In this document: positions 24,393 through 33,193 of the stretch, piece after piece
Position numbering within the stretch: position 1 is the first letter of the stretch
How the letters are laid out: each line of letters opens with the position of its first letter
NCBI RefSeq assembly: GCF_000963945.1
Contig: NZ_BAMW01000092.1
Location: 1-59,312 of the forward strand
Direction: 5' to 3'
Origin: Acetobacter indonesiensis
GTDB taxonomy: Bacteria > Pseudomonadota > Alphaproteobacteria > Acetobacterales > Acetobacteraceae
DNA: 59,312 nt
The notes under the pieces: model-generated
Told to the model about the DNA's origin: nothing
Database searches by the model: none
Seen by the model: only the letters and a program-made list of their open reading frames with translations
Position numbers and translations under genes: made by a program

Positions 24393-25487
24393 ATGGCAAC
24401 GAAGCCACTCGTGCCCTCTGCCTCAGCCCTGCGCTGGCTCGGTGTGGTCGCGGCACCGACGGCCCTGGCGCTGGGCTTCCTGTGGGCCGGCGGCTGGCTG
24501 ACGCCCCATCGGCTGACGCAGACCAGCCTGCTGGATGCACTGCGTGCAGTGGACGGCACGCACCCCGGTTTTCGGCGCAATCATGCCAAGGGTGTGTGCG
24601 TGACAGGCTGGTTCGAGGGTAACGGCAATGCCGCCGGGCTTTCGATGGCGTCCGTCCTGCAATCGGGGAGAGTTCCCGTGGTCGGACGTTTCGCACTCGC
24701 AGGCGGCATGCCCTTTCAGGCCGATGCGCCGGCAAAAGTCCGCAGCATGGCGCTGCGCCTGATGCCTCCCGGTGGTCAGGAGTGGCGCATGGGCATCAAC
24801 GACATCCCGGTCTTTCCCGTCCGGACCCCACAGGAGTTTCAGGACCTCCAGCTGGCGTCGCGCCCCGACCCGGCAACCGGAAAACCAGACCCCGCGCGGG
24901 TGCAGGCCTTTCGTGCGGTTCATCCCTGGTTGCAGGTAGCAGGCGCACAGATCACCCATCGGCCTCTGTCGTCAGGTTTTGCCGATGACACCTATCGCAG
25001 TCTCGACAGTTTCCTGTTCGTGGGGAAAGACGGCACGGAAACAGCCGTGCGCTGGTCGATGGTGCCTTTGCAGCCCGTCACTCCGGCCGACGCTCACGCC
25101 GACGACCACGATTACCTCTTCCGTCAGCTGATCGATGACCTTCACGCTCACTCCCTGCAATGGCGGCTGATGGTGACGGTGGCGGGCAATCACGACGTCA
25201 TCGACGACCCGAGCCAGGGCTGGGCGGAAGACGACCGGCAGATCGACGCCGGAACCCTGACGCTCACAACTGTTGAAAGCGAGGAAAGTGGTTCCTGTAC
25301 CGGCATCACCTTCGATCCGCTGGTGCTGCCGCACGGTATCGCGCCGTCCGGTGATCCGATCCTTCAGGCCCGGTCGGCCGCCTACATGCGATCATTCGCC
25401 GCGCGTTCCGGTGAAAAACTCCCGGTTCCCGCCATCACCCCCACCATGACGGCCGCGCCGGGCGGTGCCGAAGGGAAAAAATCATGA
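24393..25487 (+). CDS. Catalase-family peroxidase (SrpA-like)
   Basis: The 364-aa protein is a small heme catalase-related protein. An N-terminal hydrophobic helix suggests export or anchoring. The distal histidine lies in PGFRRNHAKGVCVTGWF and the proximal heme tyrosine in RSAAYMRSFAARSGEKLP. Such SrpA-type proteins are peroxidases rather than strong catalases and act in the periplasm. The gene is coupled to a cytochrome b561 (ATGA overlap), which could feed electrons, and is likely switched on by the divergent ECF sigma factor. Confidence 0.9.
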   Translation: MATKPLVPSASALRWLGVVAAPTALALGFLWAGGWLTPHRLTQTSLLDALRAVDGTHPGFRRNHAKGVCVTGWFEGNGNAAGLSMASVLQSGRVPVVGRFALAGGMPFQADAPAKVRSMALRLMPPGGQEWRMGINDIPVFPVRTPQEFQDLQLASRPDPATGKPDPARVQAFRAVHPWLQVAGAQITHRPLSSGFADDTYRSLDSFLFVGKDGTETAVRWSMVPLQPVTPADAHADDHDYLFRQLIDDLHAHSLQWRLMVTVAGNHDVIDDPSQGWAEDDRQIDAGTLTLTTVESEESGSCTGITFDPLVLPHGIAPSGDPILQARSAAYMRSFAARSGEKLPVPAITPTMTAAPGGAEGKKS

Positions 25488-26035
25488 TCAACGCAAAATC
25501 GTTTTCCCTGCCATCGCGTATCCTGCACTGGCTGATGGCCGTCATGATCCTGATCATGCTGTTCATCGGCGTGTTCATGGCCTCGACCGCGGGGCCAAAC
25601 TACCATCGGCTGGTGACGCTCCATCGCCCGCTGGGCATTGCCATCCTTGTGCTCGCGCTCGTGCGTCTGGCGAACCGTCTTCGCTCACCGCCCCCAGCGC
25701 TCCCCGAAGAATTTCCGCCAATCATGAAATTTGGCGCGAAAGCATCGCATGTTCTGCTTTATGCCCTGATGATCGCTATGCCGTTTGTCGGCTGGGGTAT
25801 GCTGTCGGCTGGTGGCTATCCTATTCCGCTCTGGGGGCAGTCCGTGCTTTTGCCGCCGATCCTGCCTCATGATCCGGCTTTGTGGGCGGCGCTGCGGTCA
25901 GCCCATACCGTGCTGGCGTTCCTGTTGTTCGGGATGGTGCTGCTTCACGTAGGCGCGGCCCTGTTTCACGGGCTGATCCGGGAGGATGCGGTGCTGCGGA
26001 GCATGACCTGGCAGGCAAAGGCGGATCGAGAATGA
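25484..26035 (+). CDS. Cytochrome b561, partner of the catalase-like peroxidase
   Basis: The 183-aa protein has four membrane helices and the b561 histidines (SRILHWLMAVMILIMLFIGV, RLVTLHRPLGIAILVL, SHVLLYALMIAMPFVGWG, AHTVLAFLLFGMVLLHVGAA). It would shuttle electrons from ubiquinol to the peroxidase encoded just upstream. It overlaps that gene by ATGA. It is distinct from the paralogue at 8204-8773. Confidence 0.9.
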   Translation: MINAKSFSLPSRILHWLMAVMILIMLFIGVFMASTAGPNYHRLVTLHRPLGIAILVLALVRLANRLRSPPPALPEEFPPIMKFGAKASHVLLYALMIAMPFVGWGMLSAGGYPIPLWGQSVLLPPILPHDPALWAALRSAHTVLAFLLFGMVLLHVGAALFHGLIREDAVLRSMTWQAKADRE

Positions 26036-26178
26036 GACGTTCAATCGTTTGAAACGGCATGTCAGAGGCATGGCGCGAAATGGGGGCAAACGGAAGGTCG
26101 GCTATCTGTTGAAAAACATGATAAAGCTGCCATGGCCTTTCTCTTTGTGGAGTTGCACTTCAAATAATCAGAGCCGTA

Positions 26179-27441
26179 TTATTGCCGCCTAGGCGTAGAG
26201 GACGGATAGAGTTTGCGGGCAACACGCTCCATGGTTAGTCCCTGCACGATGATCGTAAACACCACCACCCCGTAACAGACAGGCAGCAGCAGCTCGCGCA
26301 AGTCTCCGGGCGGCAATCCAAGTGCCAGTGAAACCGAGATGCCGCCACGCAGACCGCCCCAGGTCAGGATACCAAGAACACGGCCCCGCTCCCATTGCCT
26401 GAGATGAACTGGAAGCGTTGAAAACAGCACGCTTAATGTCCGCACGGCAATGGATAGCGGTATCATGGCCAGGGTCGCCAGCACCGCAAACAGATGCGGT
26501 GTGATCTCAAGAATTTCAAAGCCAATCAGCATGAACAACAAGACGTTTAGCACCTCGTCAATGAGTGTCCATGCAACGTCGAGTTCTTTGCGGGATGCCT
26601 CATCAAAAACGGAATGACTATAGCTTGCGCCAAAGCACAGTCCTGCCACCACGACGGCAATCGCCCCCGACATGCCAAGTTGGTTGGCAATGCTGAAGGT
26701 TCCGGTTGCAAGCGCCAGTGACGTCAACAGATCAATGTGCGGATCCCGCTGTCCCTTAAGTATACGGAGTGCAATCCATCCGGTCAGTGCGCCCAGCAGA
26801 CCGCCACCGATCGCCTCGCGGCAAAAACTCAGAACAATCTCGGAGGCGGTCACTCCTTGGCTGTCCCCGGTTGCCAGTCCTATCGTGACGCCGAAGATCA
26901 CCACCCCCACGCCGTCATTGAACAGACTCTCGCCTGCGAAAACGGCCTGAAAGGGGGCGGGTAGTCCGAGACGTTTCAGCATGCCGACAACCGAAACAGG
27001 ATCAGTTGGCGCGAGGATCGCCCCAAGGACGATGCACCATGTGAAAGGAATGGCATGACCCAACAGAGGGAAGACGTACCATGCCGCGATCGCCAGAAAG
27101 GCAACGGCCAGAACGGTTCCCAGAACAGAGAGAGCAGCCACGGAGGCAACCTTTGCGCGCAGATGTCCGACATCCACCTGCGTGGCCCCGGCAAACAGAA
27201 GCAGAGACAGCGCACCATTCAGGAGGGTCGTGGGAAGATTAATCGCACCGAGAACAGATCGCGGGAGAGCCTGAAGGTCATAGGCCGGTATCAACGGATT
27301 CAGGATCATAACCAGCAGGGAAGCCAGTAATGAGAAGACCAGCACGCCGATCGTCACAGGCAAGCGAAACGTGTGGTGATTGAGAATACTGAACCCTGCC
27401 GAGAGGGTCAGAAGCAGAGCGAGGAGGCTGATGGTATCCAT
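26179..27441 (-). CDS. Na+/H+ antiporter, CPA1 family (complete)
   Basis: The 420-aa protein has about 12 hydrophobic segments, the ion-binding segment FNDGVGVVIFGVTIGLATG, GAILAPTDPVSVVGMLKR and the C-terminal LTWGGLRGGISVSLALGLPP. It would exchange Na+/K+ for H+ at the inner membrane. Its C-terminal third is nearly the same as the partial gene at 1-371 but in the opposite direction, so the window is bracketed here by inverted paralogues about 26 kb apart. It stands alone between the catalase and CBASS blocks. Confidence 0.93.
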   Translation of the reverse strand: MDTISLLALLLTLSAGFSILNHHTFRLPVTIGVLVFSLLASLLVMILNPLIPAYDLQALPRSVLGAINLPTTLLNGALSLLLFAGATQVDVGHLRAKVASVAALSVLGTVLAVAFLAIAAWYVFPLLGHAIPFTWCIVLGAILAPTDPVSVVGMLKRLGLPAPFQAVFAGESLFNDGVGVVIFGVTIGLATGDSQGVTASEIVLSFCREAIGGGLLGALTGWIALRILKGQRDPHIDLLTSLALATGTFSIANQLGMSGAIAVVVAGLCFGASYSHSVFDEASRKELDVAWTLIDEVLNVLLFMLIGFEILEITPHLFAVLATLAMIPLSIAVRTLSVLFSTLPVHLRQWERGRVLGILTWGGLRGGISVSLALGLPPGDLRELLLPVCYGVVVFTIIVQGLTMERVARKLYPSSTPRRQ

Positions 27442-27589
27442 GCCTTCACCGCTGGCTGCTCTTGTCCCCTACGTCAAGAAAAACCGGCAATGGTCCGCTA
27501 TCTGAGGCAGCCTGACTGGTCTTCCTATATCCGAGATGAGGGCGATTTTCGCCGTAAGTCGGCGTGCTCAATATTCCCGTTTGCCCTTG

Positions 27590-28048
27590 TCACATTGTAA
27601 GCTCGACGTGGACGCACGCCTGATTTCTGATGAACATATATGCGGCGGCTTCGAGCAGGAACAGACAGCGCAATCTAACGATGAGCAGCGCTGAGAAATC
27701 GATGTCCCGCTCGCCGTTGACCAAGCTCTGCATCGAAATAACGTCCTCGTGGCTAGGCCGTACTGGAAAGCTGGGGTGGGAGTGCCACTCGCCTAGATAG
27801 TTGAAGCGTTTGAAATCGGAGCCAGTCTTTCGAAAGAAGATGTCGAGCGCTTGCGCATGATGGTCGGGACTGCGGACGAAATGTGCAGCCGTCCCGGTCG
27901 TTTCGTCGACCGAGAAGTCGACGATGCGGAAATGATCGGGTGCGACTTGCTCTCCCATGAGGATGCCGCCGATCTCACGCCGACCGGCCCCTCGCAGACA
28001 ATTGCGAAGCTGCGCCCGCTGATCATTCGGAAGGCTGATCGTGACCAT
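27590..28048 (-). CDS. cap3: CBASS Cap3, JAB/JAMM deconjugating peptidase
   Basis: The 152-aa protein is a JAMM metalloprotease: Glu25 in REIGGILMG and the zinc motif EWHSHPSFPVRPSHED (His89, His91, Ser99, Asp102). Cap3 proteins cut the conjugate formed by Cap2 between the CD-NTase C-terminus and its target, tuning CBASS activity. The ATG (28048) overlaps the end of cap2 by 26 bases. The frame opens further upstream inside cap2, but that part has no family likeness. Confidence 0.88.
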   Translation of the reverse strand: MVTISLPNDQRAQLRNCLRGAGRREIGGILMGEQVAPDHFRIVDFSVDETTGTAAHFVRSPDHHAQALDIFFRKTGSDFKRFNYLGEWHSHPSFPVRPSHEDVISMQSLVNGERDIDFSALLIVRLRCLFLLEAAAYMFIRNQACVHVELTM

Positions 28049-29747
28049 CGAACGCCAAGGGCAAGAGTTCGCGCAAGAGCGCAAGGCTGTCTGCGACAGA
28101 AGCGGGGTCCTGTTCGGCTTTCCAGGGGGCCGAGCCAGCGAGTTCGATAGGCCATGTCTCAAACGGCTGAGAGAAAATCCAGGCCTTGCGCAAGCCTATC
28201 GCATAAGCGGGGGCCGTAAACGCACTGTCCTCCGGCAGGGTGAGCACATCGGTTGCCAGACGCGCGAGGTGACCTGCGATGATGGAAACTTCGGCGTCGT
28301 CAGCGACAAGCGGTCTGGCGCTTCCGGTTGCCGCTTCATAGGGGGCAGCTAGGCCGGCAAGCGGGGCGGGGACGCCATGTGCATTGCACCAAGCGTTGAT
28401 CTGGTTGCGGGCGGCCTGAGGCTCCGGCTCATGGCCTGATCGAACACGTGCCACGAGGCCGCCGATGCCCCCGGCGAACACCTCGCCCCAGACGAGTGGC
28501 TTCAGGCTTTCCTTCGCGACCGCGGCGCAGAAGTTGAAGCAATGCGCGTCGGCGGTGGCGTCGATGATGAGGTCGCAGGCGCGCAACGCCGACATCACCG
28601 AGTCCGTGGAATCGGCGCTTTCCTGACCGCCCAGCGCGACACGCCGCACCGTGACGTCGATCGTGCCGGCAATCTCAATGAGGCGGCTGCGGACCGCGTC
28701 GGCCTTATGGACGCCGGCCGCGGCGGCGCCAAGTTCGTTGCGCACCAGATTCTCGGCGAAAAAGACGTCATCGTCGACCAGCGTGAACATCCGCACGCCG
28801 GCGCGCGCCAGCATCGCGGCGAGCTTGGAGCCAAGCGAGCCGCATCCGACGATGCCGACGCTTTTTCCGGCGAGGAGAGAGTAGTCGTCCGGGAGCCGGT
28901 CACTGGTGGCGACCTTCAGTAGTCGCGAGCGACCGAAGACGCGCTTCTGGCCGGCGTCATAGGCATAGAAATGTGCGGTCTCGGTCGCGGACGCCAGCAC
29001 CAAGTCCATTTCTCCGCTGGCGGCGAGTGCAGCCTCGCGAAGCGCTCCGAGGCCAAGCGCGCCGAGCAGGTCGGCGATACCGGCTTGCGTGGCTGCGGGC
29101 ATCGCTGTCCCTTCGGGCAGCCGAATGGCCTGGCCGCGCTTCGTCGTCTCCCGAATCCCGGCCGGCCATGCTCGGCCATCGGTGACGCCGTCGGTCTCTA
29201 TGATCGTCACCGTGAAGGTATCGGCGTAATATTTCTCCGCAATACCAATCTCGAACGACTGACCGGGTGCGATCGCCTTCAGGCGCTCTTCCATTTGCCG
29301 CGTCAGCAGGAACCGGAAATAGGAGCCGCGCACGCTTTGGCCGAGCGAAACGGCATGCGCCGAGGGCAGTTCGGGACCCTCGACATCGCGTTCACCGGCG
29401 ATCAGACGATGCGCGCTCTCGATCATCATCGCCCCGGTGATCGACGTCTCCCAGTTGTCGGCGCGATATTCCAGGCAGAGATTTCCGCCCGCCCCATATT
29501 GGTGGTTCGACAGGCGACTCCCGTCTCTGGGAAGCACGATGGGTGGGGAATTGGGGTGGAATTCGGCATAGGTCATCGTCAACGGAACGCTGTCGCCGTC
29601 ATACTCGATCTCGAAATCGACCGCGAGCGCAGCGCCGTTCGAGAGATGCCAGCGCACGCCCTTGAGCCAGGCGACGCGCTCCGCGAGGTTAGCCACGCCC
29701 TGACGCTCGGTTCGTGCGCGAGTCGGATTTTCGAGCCACCAGATCAT
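28023..29747 (-). CDS. cap2: CBASS Cap2, E2-E1 fusion conjugating enzyme
   Basis: The 574-aa protein joins an N-terminal E2-like domain, with catalytic Cys91 in the segment GGNLCLEYRADNWE, to a C-terminal ThiF/E1 adenylation domain with GCGSLG at 301-306 and a following LVDDDVFFAENLVRNEL. Cys454 (INAWCNAHG) is a candidate E1 thioester cysteine. Cap2 activates the C-terminus of the CD-NTase and conjugates it, priming it for signalling. It overlaps the CD-NTase gene (ATGA) and cap3, forming one minus-strand operon. Confidence 0.92.
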   Translation of the reverse strand: MIWWLENPTRARTERQGVANLAERVAWLKGVRWHLSNGAALAVDFEIEYDGDSVPLTMTYAEFHPNSPPIVLPRDGSRLSNHQYGAGGNLCLEYRADNWETSITGAMMIESAHRLIAGERDVEGPELPSAHAVSLGQSVRGSYFRFLLTRQMEERLKAIAPGQSFEIGIAEKYYADTFTVTIIETDGVTDGRAWPAGIRETTKRGQAIRLPEGTAMPAATQAGIADLLGALGLGALREAALAASGEMDLVLASATETAHFYAYDAGQKRVFGRSRLLKVATSDRLPDDYSLLAGKSVGIVGCGSLGSKLAAMLARAGVRMFTLVDDDVFFAENLVRNELGAAAAGVHKADAVRSRLIEIAGTIDVTVRRVALGGQESADSTDSVMSALRACDLIIDATADAHCFNFCAAVAKESLKPLVWGEVFAGGIGGLVARVRSGHEPEPQAARNQINAWCNAHGVPAPLAGLAAPYEAATGSARPLVADDAEVSIIAGHLARLATDVLTLPEDSAFTAPAYAIGLRKAWIFSQPFETWPIELAGSAPWKAEQDPASVADSLALLRELLPLAFDGHDQPSE

Positions 29748-30967
29748 TCCGCGCCGCCGAACCCCTGCGGCTTGGTTGGCACCCGGCTCCTGTCCGGAAA
29801 GGAAAGACCTTCGGCTACGGGCGCCACCGAAGCGGTTTTGAGCAGCGGGGATCGCGGCGGCGGCGGCGGACGGCGGCGGGCCGTGCGGTCGGCCATCGAT
29901 CCGCCAACGCCGCGTCCGACTATCTCGGTGATCACTCTCCTATCGCTCGACCGAGCTGCCGCGGCGAATTCCGTCCTGGCCTTTTGGAGCCACTCGTAGA
30001 ACGCGGTCGCCCGCTCGGGGTGCTCGGCCCATTTGTCGGCGAAGTTTTCGAGCGGGTCGGTCGGATTCGGGATCCAGTAGCGGTTGTTGTGCCACAGGAT
30101 ATGCTGGTCCATGCCCGCGAGAATCACCGCGAGCGCTTCGCCGATCGTCTCTTCGCCCTTATAGGCGTGGGCCGCAAGGGTGGTGATGATGACCGAGATC
30201 GGCCGTTCGTCGCCGCCATGCTCGAAGGTATGGTCACGGTGACGCTTCAGGATCATGATAGCGGCCTGAAGCGGCGTTCGGATCTTGTAGTCCGGGATAT
30301 CCTCGACGCTCGCCCTCATGCTGTCGGCGAGCACGCGCTTGCGCCGTTCGAGCGCGGTTGCCATCCGGCTCTTAAACCACTCGCAGTAGCCCTTGGGGTT
30401 CGAGCGCGGCCAATCGTCGGTAACGGTGGTGTAGGTCGGCCCCTCCTTGTCGGTAATGGCAATGGCGGTGAGTGTCCAACGCGCGTCATAGCCGCGGGAT
30501 TCCAGGAGGAGGCGGGAGGCTTGCCCGTTCGGAAGCGCGGGCACGATATCCATATGGAATTGGGCGCCATCGGCATAGTCGAGCACCCAGCAACGGCGAC
30601 CCTCGCGAAGCGGCTTGTTCATATTCTGCGCACGCCGATAGGCCTCGATCTCGGCGCCAAGCAGGGTCTTGAGCTGCTGTTGCGTCAGCGAGGTCTTGCC
30701 AAGCTTCTGCAACTCGCAGACGGAATCGACGTCATATTCCTCGGCGTCGTTCAAGGGCCGGATCGTCGTGCCGAGGCGAAAAGACCCCTGGACGTAGACC
30801 TTGGGTCCGTACTGTCGGACGGTCGAGGCGTCGCGGTGCAGCCAGTCGCCCAGTGACATGTAGCTCCGGTCGGCCTGCTCATACCGGCTTGGCGGCACGC
30901 TCAGTTCTTCGGCAAGATCCTCGAGGAATTCCTCGCTCTCGTGAGTGCGCGTCTGCTTTTCCACCAT
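29744..30967 (-). CDS. cdn: CBASS CD-NTase (cGAS/DncV-like nucleotidyltransferase)
   Basis: The 407-aa protein has the nucleotidyltransferase core: GSFRLGT (Gly61-Ser62), the first acidic pair in EEYDVDSVCEL (Asp79, Asp81) and the third Asp in QFHMDIVPAL (Asp140). It should make a cyclic oligonucleotide when phage infect. The clade cannot be fixed by eye. Its last ~45 residues are Pro/Arg-rich and look disordered, ending in PQGFGGAE, a Gly-Gly two residues from the end. ATG 30967 has a clear TTGGAGG site. It leads the cap2-cap3 operon. Confidence 0.92.
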   Translation of the reverse strand: MVEKQTRTHESEEFLEDLAEELSVPPSRYEQADRSYMSLGDWLHRDASTVRQYGPKVYVQGSFRLGTTIRPLNDAEEYDVDSVCELQKLGKTSLTQQQLKTLLGAEIEAYRRAQNMNKPLREGRRCWVLDYADGAQFHMDIVPALPNGQASRLLLESRGYDARWTLTAIAITDKEGPTYTTVTDDWPRSNPKGYCEWFKSRMATALERRKRVLADSMRASVEDIPDYKIRTPLQAAIMILKRHRDHTFEHGGDERPISVIITTLAAHAYKGEETIGEALAVILAGMDQHILWHNNRYWIPNPTDPLENFADKWAEHPERATAFYEWLQKARTEFAAAARSSDRRVITEIVGRGVGGSMADRTARRRPPPPPRSPLLKTASVAPVAEGLSFPDRSRVPTKPQGFGGAE

Positions 30968-31074
30968 ATGCCTCCAAGGTGAAGCCCACGGTCCGCGTAT
31001 GGATAGTCGAACTGCGCGGTTGAGCTTTGAGGATAAAACGTGAACATTATAGCGAATCGGAGCGAAACACCATC
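30968..31074. promoter_or_regulatory. Divergent promoter region of the CBASS locus
   Basis: These 107 bp separate the minus-strand cdn-cap2-cap3 operon from cap5. A plus-strand pair TTTGAG (31026-31031) and TATAGC (31048-31053), 16 bases apart, could drive cap5, with CGGAG as ribosome site. The minus-strand side has GGAGG before cdn but no clear -10. No strong palindrome is seen. Confidence 0.35.
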
Positions 31075-32208
31075 ATGGCAAAAACGCAAATCCCACAGAA
31101 AATTCAGGTCGCCCTCTGGACCAAAGCAGCCGGGCGCTGCGAATACCGCGGGTGCAATGAGGAACTCGTCGGCGACCTGATCGCCGGCCGCGTGGACGGT
31201 AAGTTCGGCTTCATTGCGCACATTGTCGCCGACAGTGCTGACGGACCGCGCGGCGATCCGGTTCGCTCGCCTGCACTCGCCAAAGACCTGAGCAATCTCA
31301 TGCTGCTCTGTGCGAAGCACCATAAGGGCGTAGATGTCGACTATCTCGCGGATCATCCCGAGCCCGTCCTGCTTGAGATGAAAGCAGAGCACGAGGACCG
31401 GATCGCCATCGTGACGGGAATGGCGCAGGAGCGCGCCGCGCACGTCCTCCGGTTCGCGGCGGATATCGGACAGCGGGATGCCCTAGTATCGACGCGATCG
31501 ATCTTCATGGCGATGCCGCCCGACAGGCACCCCGCCGAGGGACGAACGATCGATATCCAGTTGGCCGGATGTGACTATGCCGATCACGAAGCGAATTACT
31601 GGTCCGTCCAGCAGGACAATCTGCGCCGCGTGTTCGCTCGCAAGGTGAAGGAGCGCATCGAACAAAAGGAGATAAAGCAGCTCAGCGTGTTCGCGCTAGC
31701 GCCGCAGCCGCTGCTGATCGAACTTGGGCATCTGCTGGGGGATATCGTCCCGGTCACGGTTCATCAGCGATATCGCGAGCCCCCGTCATGGCGGTGGCAA
31801 GCTGACCAGCCCGCAATCACCTTTCAGGTCGGCGACTATTCCGGGGCACCGAACGTCGCAGTCGCGCTGAAGCTCGCGCTGAGCGCGACCGTTACGGATG
31901 AACGGATTAGCGCAGTGCTGGGCGAGGATGTCGCCATCTGGTCGCTGACCGCGGAAAATCCGCACAACGACATCATGCGTCGTCCGGACGACCTGATCGA
32001 GTTCAAGCACCAGCTTCGGCGTCTCCTTGATCGGATCAAGGCTGTTCATGGCGAGAATGCGGTTATCAACGTGTTTCCCGCTTTGCCGAATTCAGCGGCG
32101 GTTGAGGTCGGGCGCGTGTGGATGCCTAAGGCCGATTTGCCCATGCAGATCTATGATCAGAATCGGGCCGTCGGCGGGTTCATTCCTACCTTATGTATCG
32201 CGAATTAG
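31075..32208 (+). CDS. cap5: CBASS effector Cap5, HNH nuclease-SAVED fusion
   Basis: The 377-aa protein has an N-terminal HNH/zinc region: Cys22 and Cys27 in [10 protein letters not shown], His49 in FIAHIV, then [17 protein letters not shown] with Cys79, His82 and His83. The C-terminal half has the SAVED cyclic-nucleotide sensor plan ([54 protein letters not shown]). Cap5 oligomerises on cyclic nucleotide and degrades dsDNA, killing the infected cell. It is divergent from cdn instead of being within its operon, which is unusual. ATG 31075 is the first with a ribosome site. Confidence 0.92.
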   Translation: MAKTQIPQKIQVALWTKAAGRCEYRGCNEELVGDLIAGRVDGKFGFIAHIVADSADGPRGDPVRSPALAKDLSNLMLLCAKHHKGVDVDYLADHPEPVLLEMKAEHEDRIAIVTGMAQERAAHVLRFAADIGQRDALVSTRSIFMAMPPDRHPAEGRTIDIQLAGCDYADHEANYWSVQQDNLRRVFARKVKERIEQKEIKQLSVFALAPQPLLIELGHLLGDIVPVTVHQRYREPPSWRWQADQPAITFQVGDYSGAPNVAVALKLALSATVTDERISAVLGEDVAIWSLTAENPHNDIMRRPDDLIEFKHQLRRLLDRIKAVHGENAVINVFPALPNSAAVEVGRVWMPKADLPMQIYDQNRAVGGFIPTLCIAN

Positions 32209-32454
32209 AAGAGGGCCGCCTCCCCCTTCGTCGATCGGCTAAAGCTACCGATATGCAACCCACTCTAAGTGACAATAGAAGTTTGCACTGGTCATGTCCG
32301 TTATGCGGAAAGTGCACTGTGCGTTACATGTTCGGAAGGGAGGGCGACAGCTGCCACAATACCTCACTCTCCGCGAAGGTATCAGGGCTCTCACATCGCC
32401 TGTGGAATACTTCAGCAATCCGCGAAGTCATGTCTTCTTATCTGCCGCGCTAAC

Positions 32455-33084
32455 TCAAATGTTTCGGAAGGGAGTCAACCGCTCCGCTAGATAAATACGG
32501 TGCATCCGCCGTAGCTCGTCGGGCGCACCCGGCGTCGTGGGCGCGTCCTTCGTAATCATGCCACGCAACACTTTCATGGTGTTCAGAACCACCGCCGCGA
32601 TGTCTTTCGCCAACGCCTCATCCAGCCTTGGCGCACAGACACGCAACGCCGCCGCAATGCCAGCGATGGCATGCCCCCGCGCACGATCGCGGATCTCCAT
32701 CCTGTCGGTCCGGGCCTCCATCAGCGCGGACAGGGATTTCACGCGAGGATAAAGCGTGACAAGCAACTCGATCAGGACGTCCGCCAATGCTGCGGGCGAC
32801 AGCGTAGCAGCACATTTGGAGAGTGCCGCGTATTCTTCTTCCAGAACCGCGATATGCCGCTGCACCAAAGCATCCGCCACCGCCTCCTTGTTTGGAAAGA
32901 AACGATAGAGTGAGCCGATCTTCGCCCCTGCGCGCGCGGCGATCTCCGCCATGGTCGTCGCCTCATAACCGCGTTCCGCCATGAGGTCGGACGCGGCCTC
33001 AAGCAGTTCCTCAACGCGCTGACGCCCGGCAGCGCGCAGCGGCTGGAGAGATGTTCGTTTAGCCCTTGACGAATTTGAGTCCAT
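32455..33084 (-). CDS. TetR/AcrR-family repressor
   Basis: The 209-aa protein has an N-terminal TetR helix-turn-helix (LMAERGYEATTMAEIAARAG, then KIGSLYRFFPNKEAVADALV) and a helical ligand domain. It is divergent from an isochorismatase-like/MFS operon. Two copies of TTGAG-N6-CTCAA flank its start. The -10 (CATTAT) ends only 7 bases before the ATG, so the mRNA may be leaderless. The preceding 246-bp gap 32209-32454 shows no gene I can support. Confidence 0.9.
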   Translation of the reverse strand: MDSNSSRAKRTSLQPLRAAGRQRVEELLEAASDLMAERGYEATTMAEIAARAGAKIGSLYRFFPNKEAVADALVQRHIAVLEEEYAALSKCAATLSPAALADVLIELLVTLYPRVKSLSALMEARTDRMEIRDRARGHAIAGIAAALRVCAPRLDEALAKDIAAVVLNTMKVLRGMITKDAPTTPGAPDELRRMHRIYLAERLTPFRNI

Positions 33085-33091
33085 CCTCAAA
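33074..33091. promoter_or_regulatory. TetR operator 1
   Basis: TTTGAG-N6-CTCAAA over the tetR start codon. It shares half-sites and spacing with operator 2 at 33104. Confidence 0.6.
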
Positions 33092-33119
33092 TAATGCTCC
33101 TGCTTGAGTATCTGCTCAA
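33091..33119 (-). promoter_or_regulatory. tetR promoter with operator 2
   Basis: Minus strand TTGAGC (33119-33114), 17 bases, CATTAT (33096-33091). The -35 is part of the palindrome TTGAG-N6-CTCAA at 33104-33119, so repressor binding would block it. Confidence 0.6.
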
Positions 33120-33193
33120 CTTATTAACGTTTCCGCGTGTTCCAAACAACGGTTCGGGACGGGCGGTTCGGCTGCCGATAGGGATGCTTCTCC

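Noticed and set aside
32193..32453. 86-aa frame between cap5 and tetR
   Set aside because: Overlaps the cap5 end, lacks a ribosome site and shows no conserved pattern. A 12-base repeat (TTCGGAAGGGAG at 32331 and 32463) was also noted but is too short to interpret.
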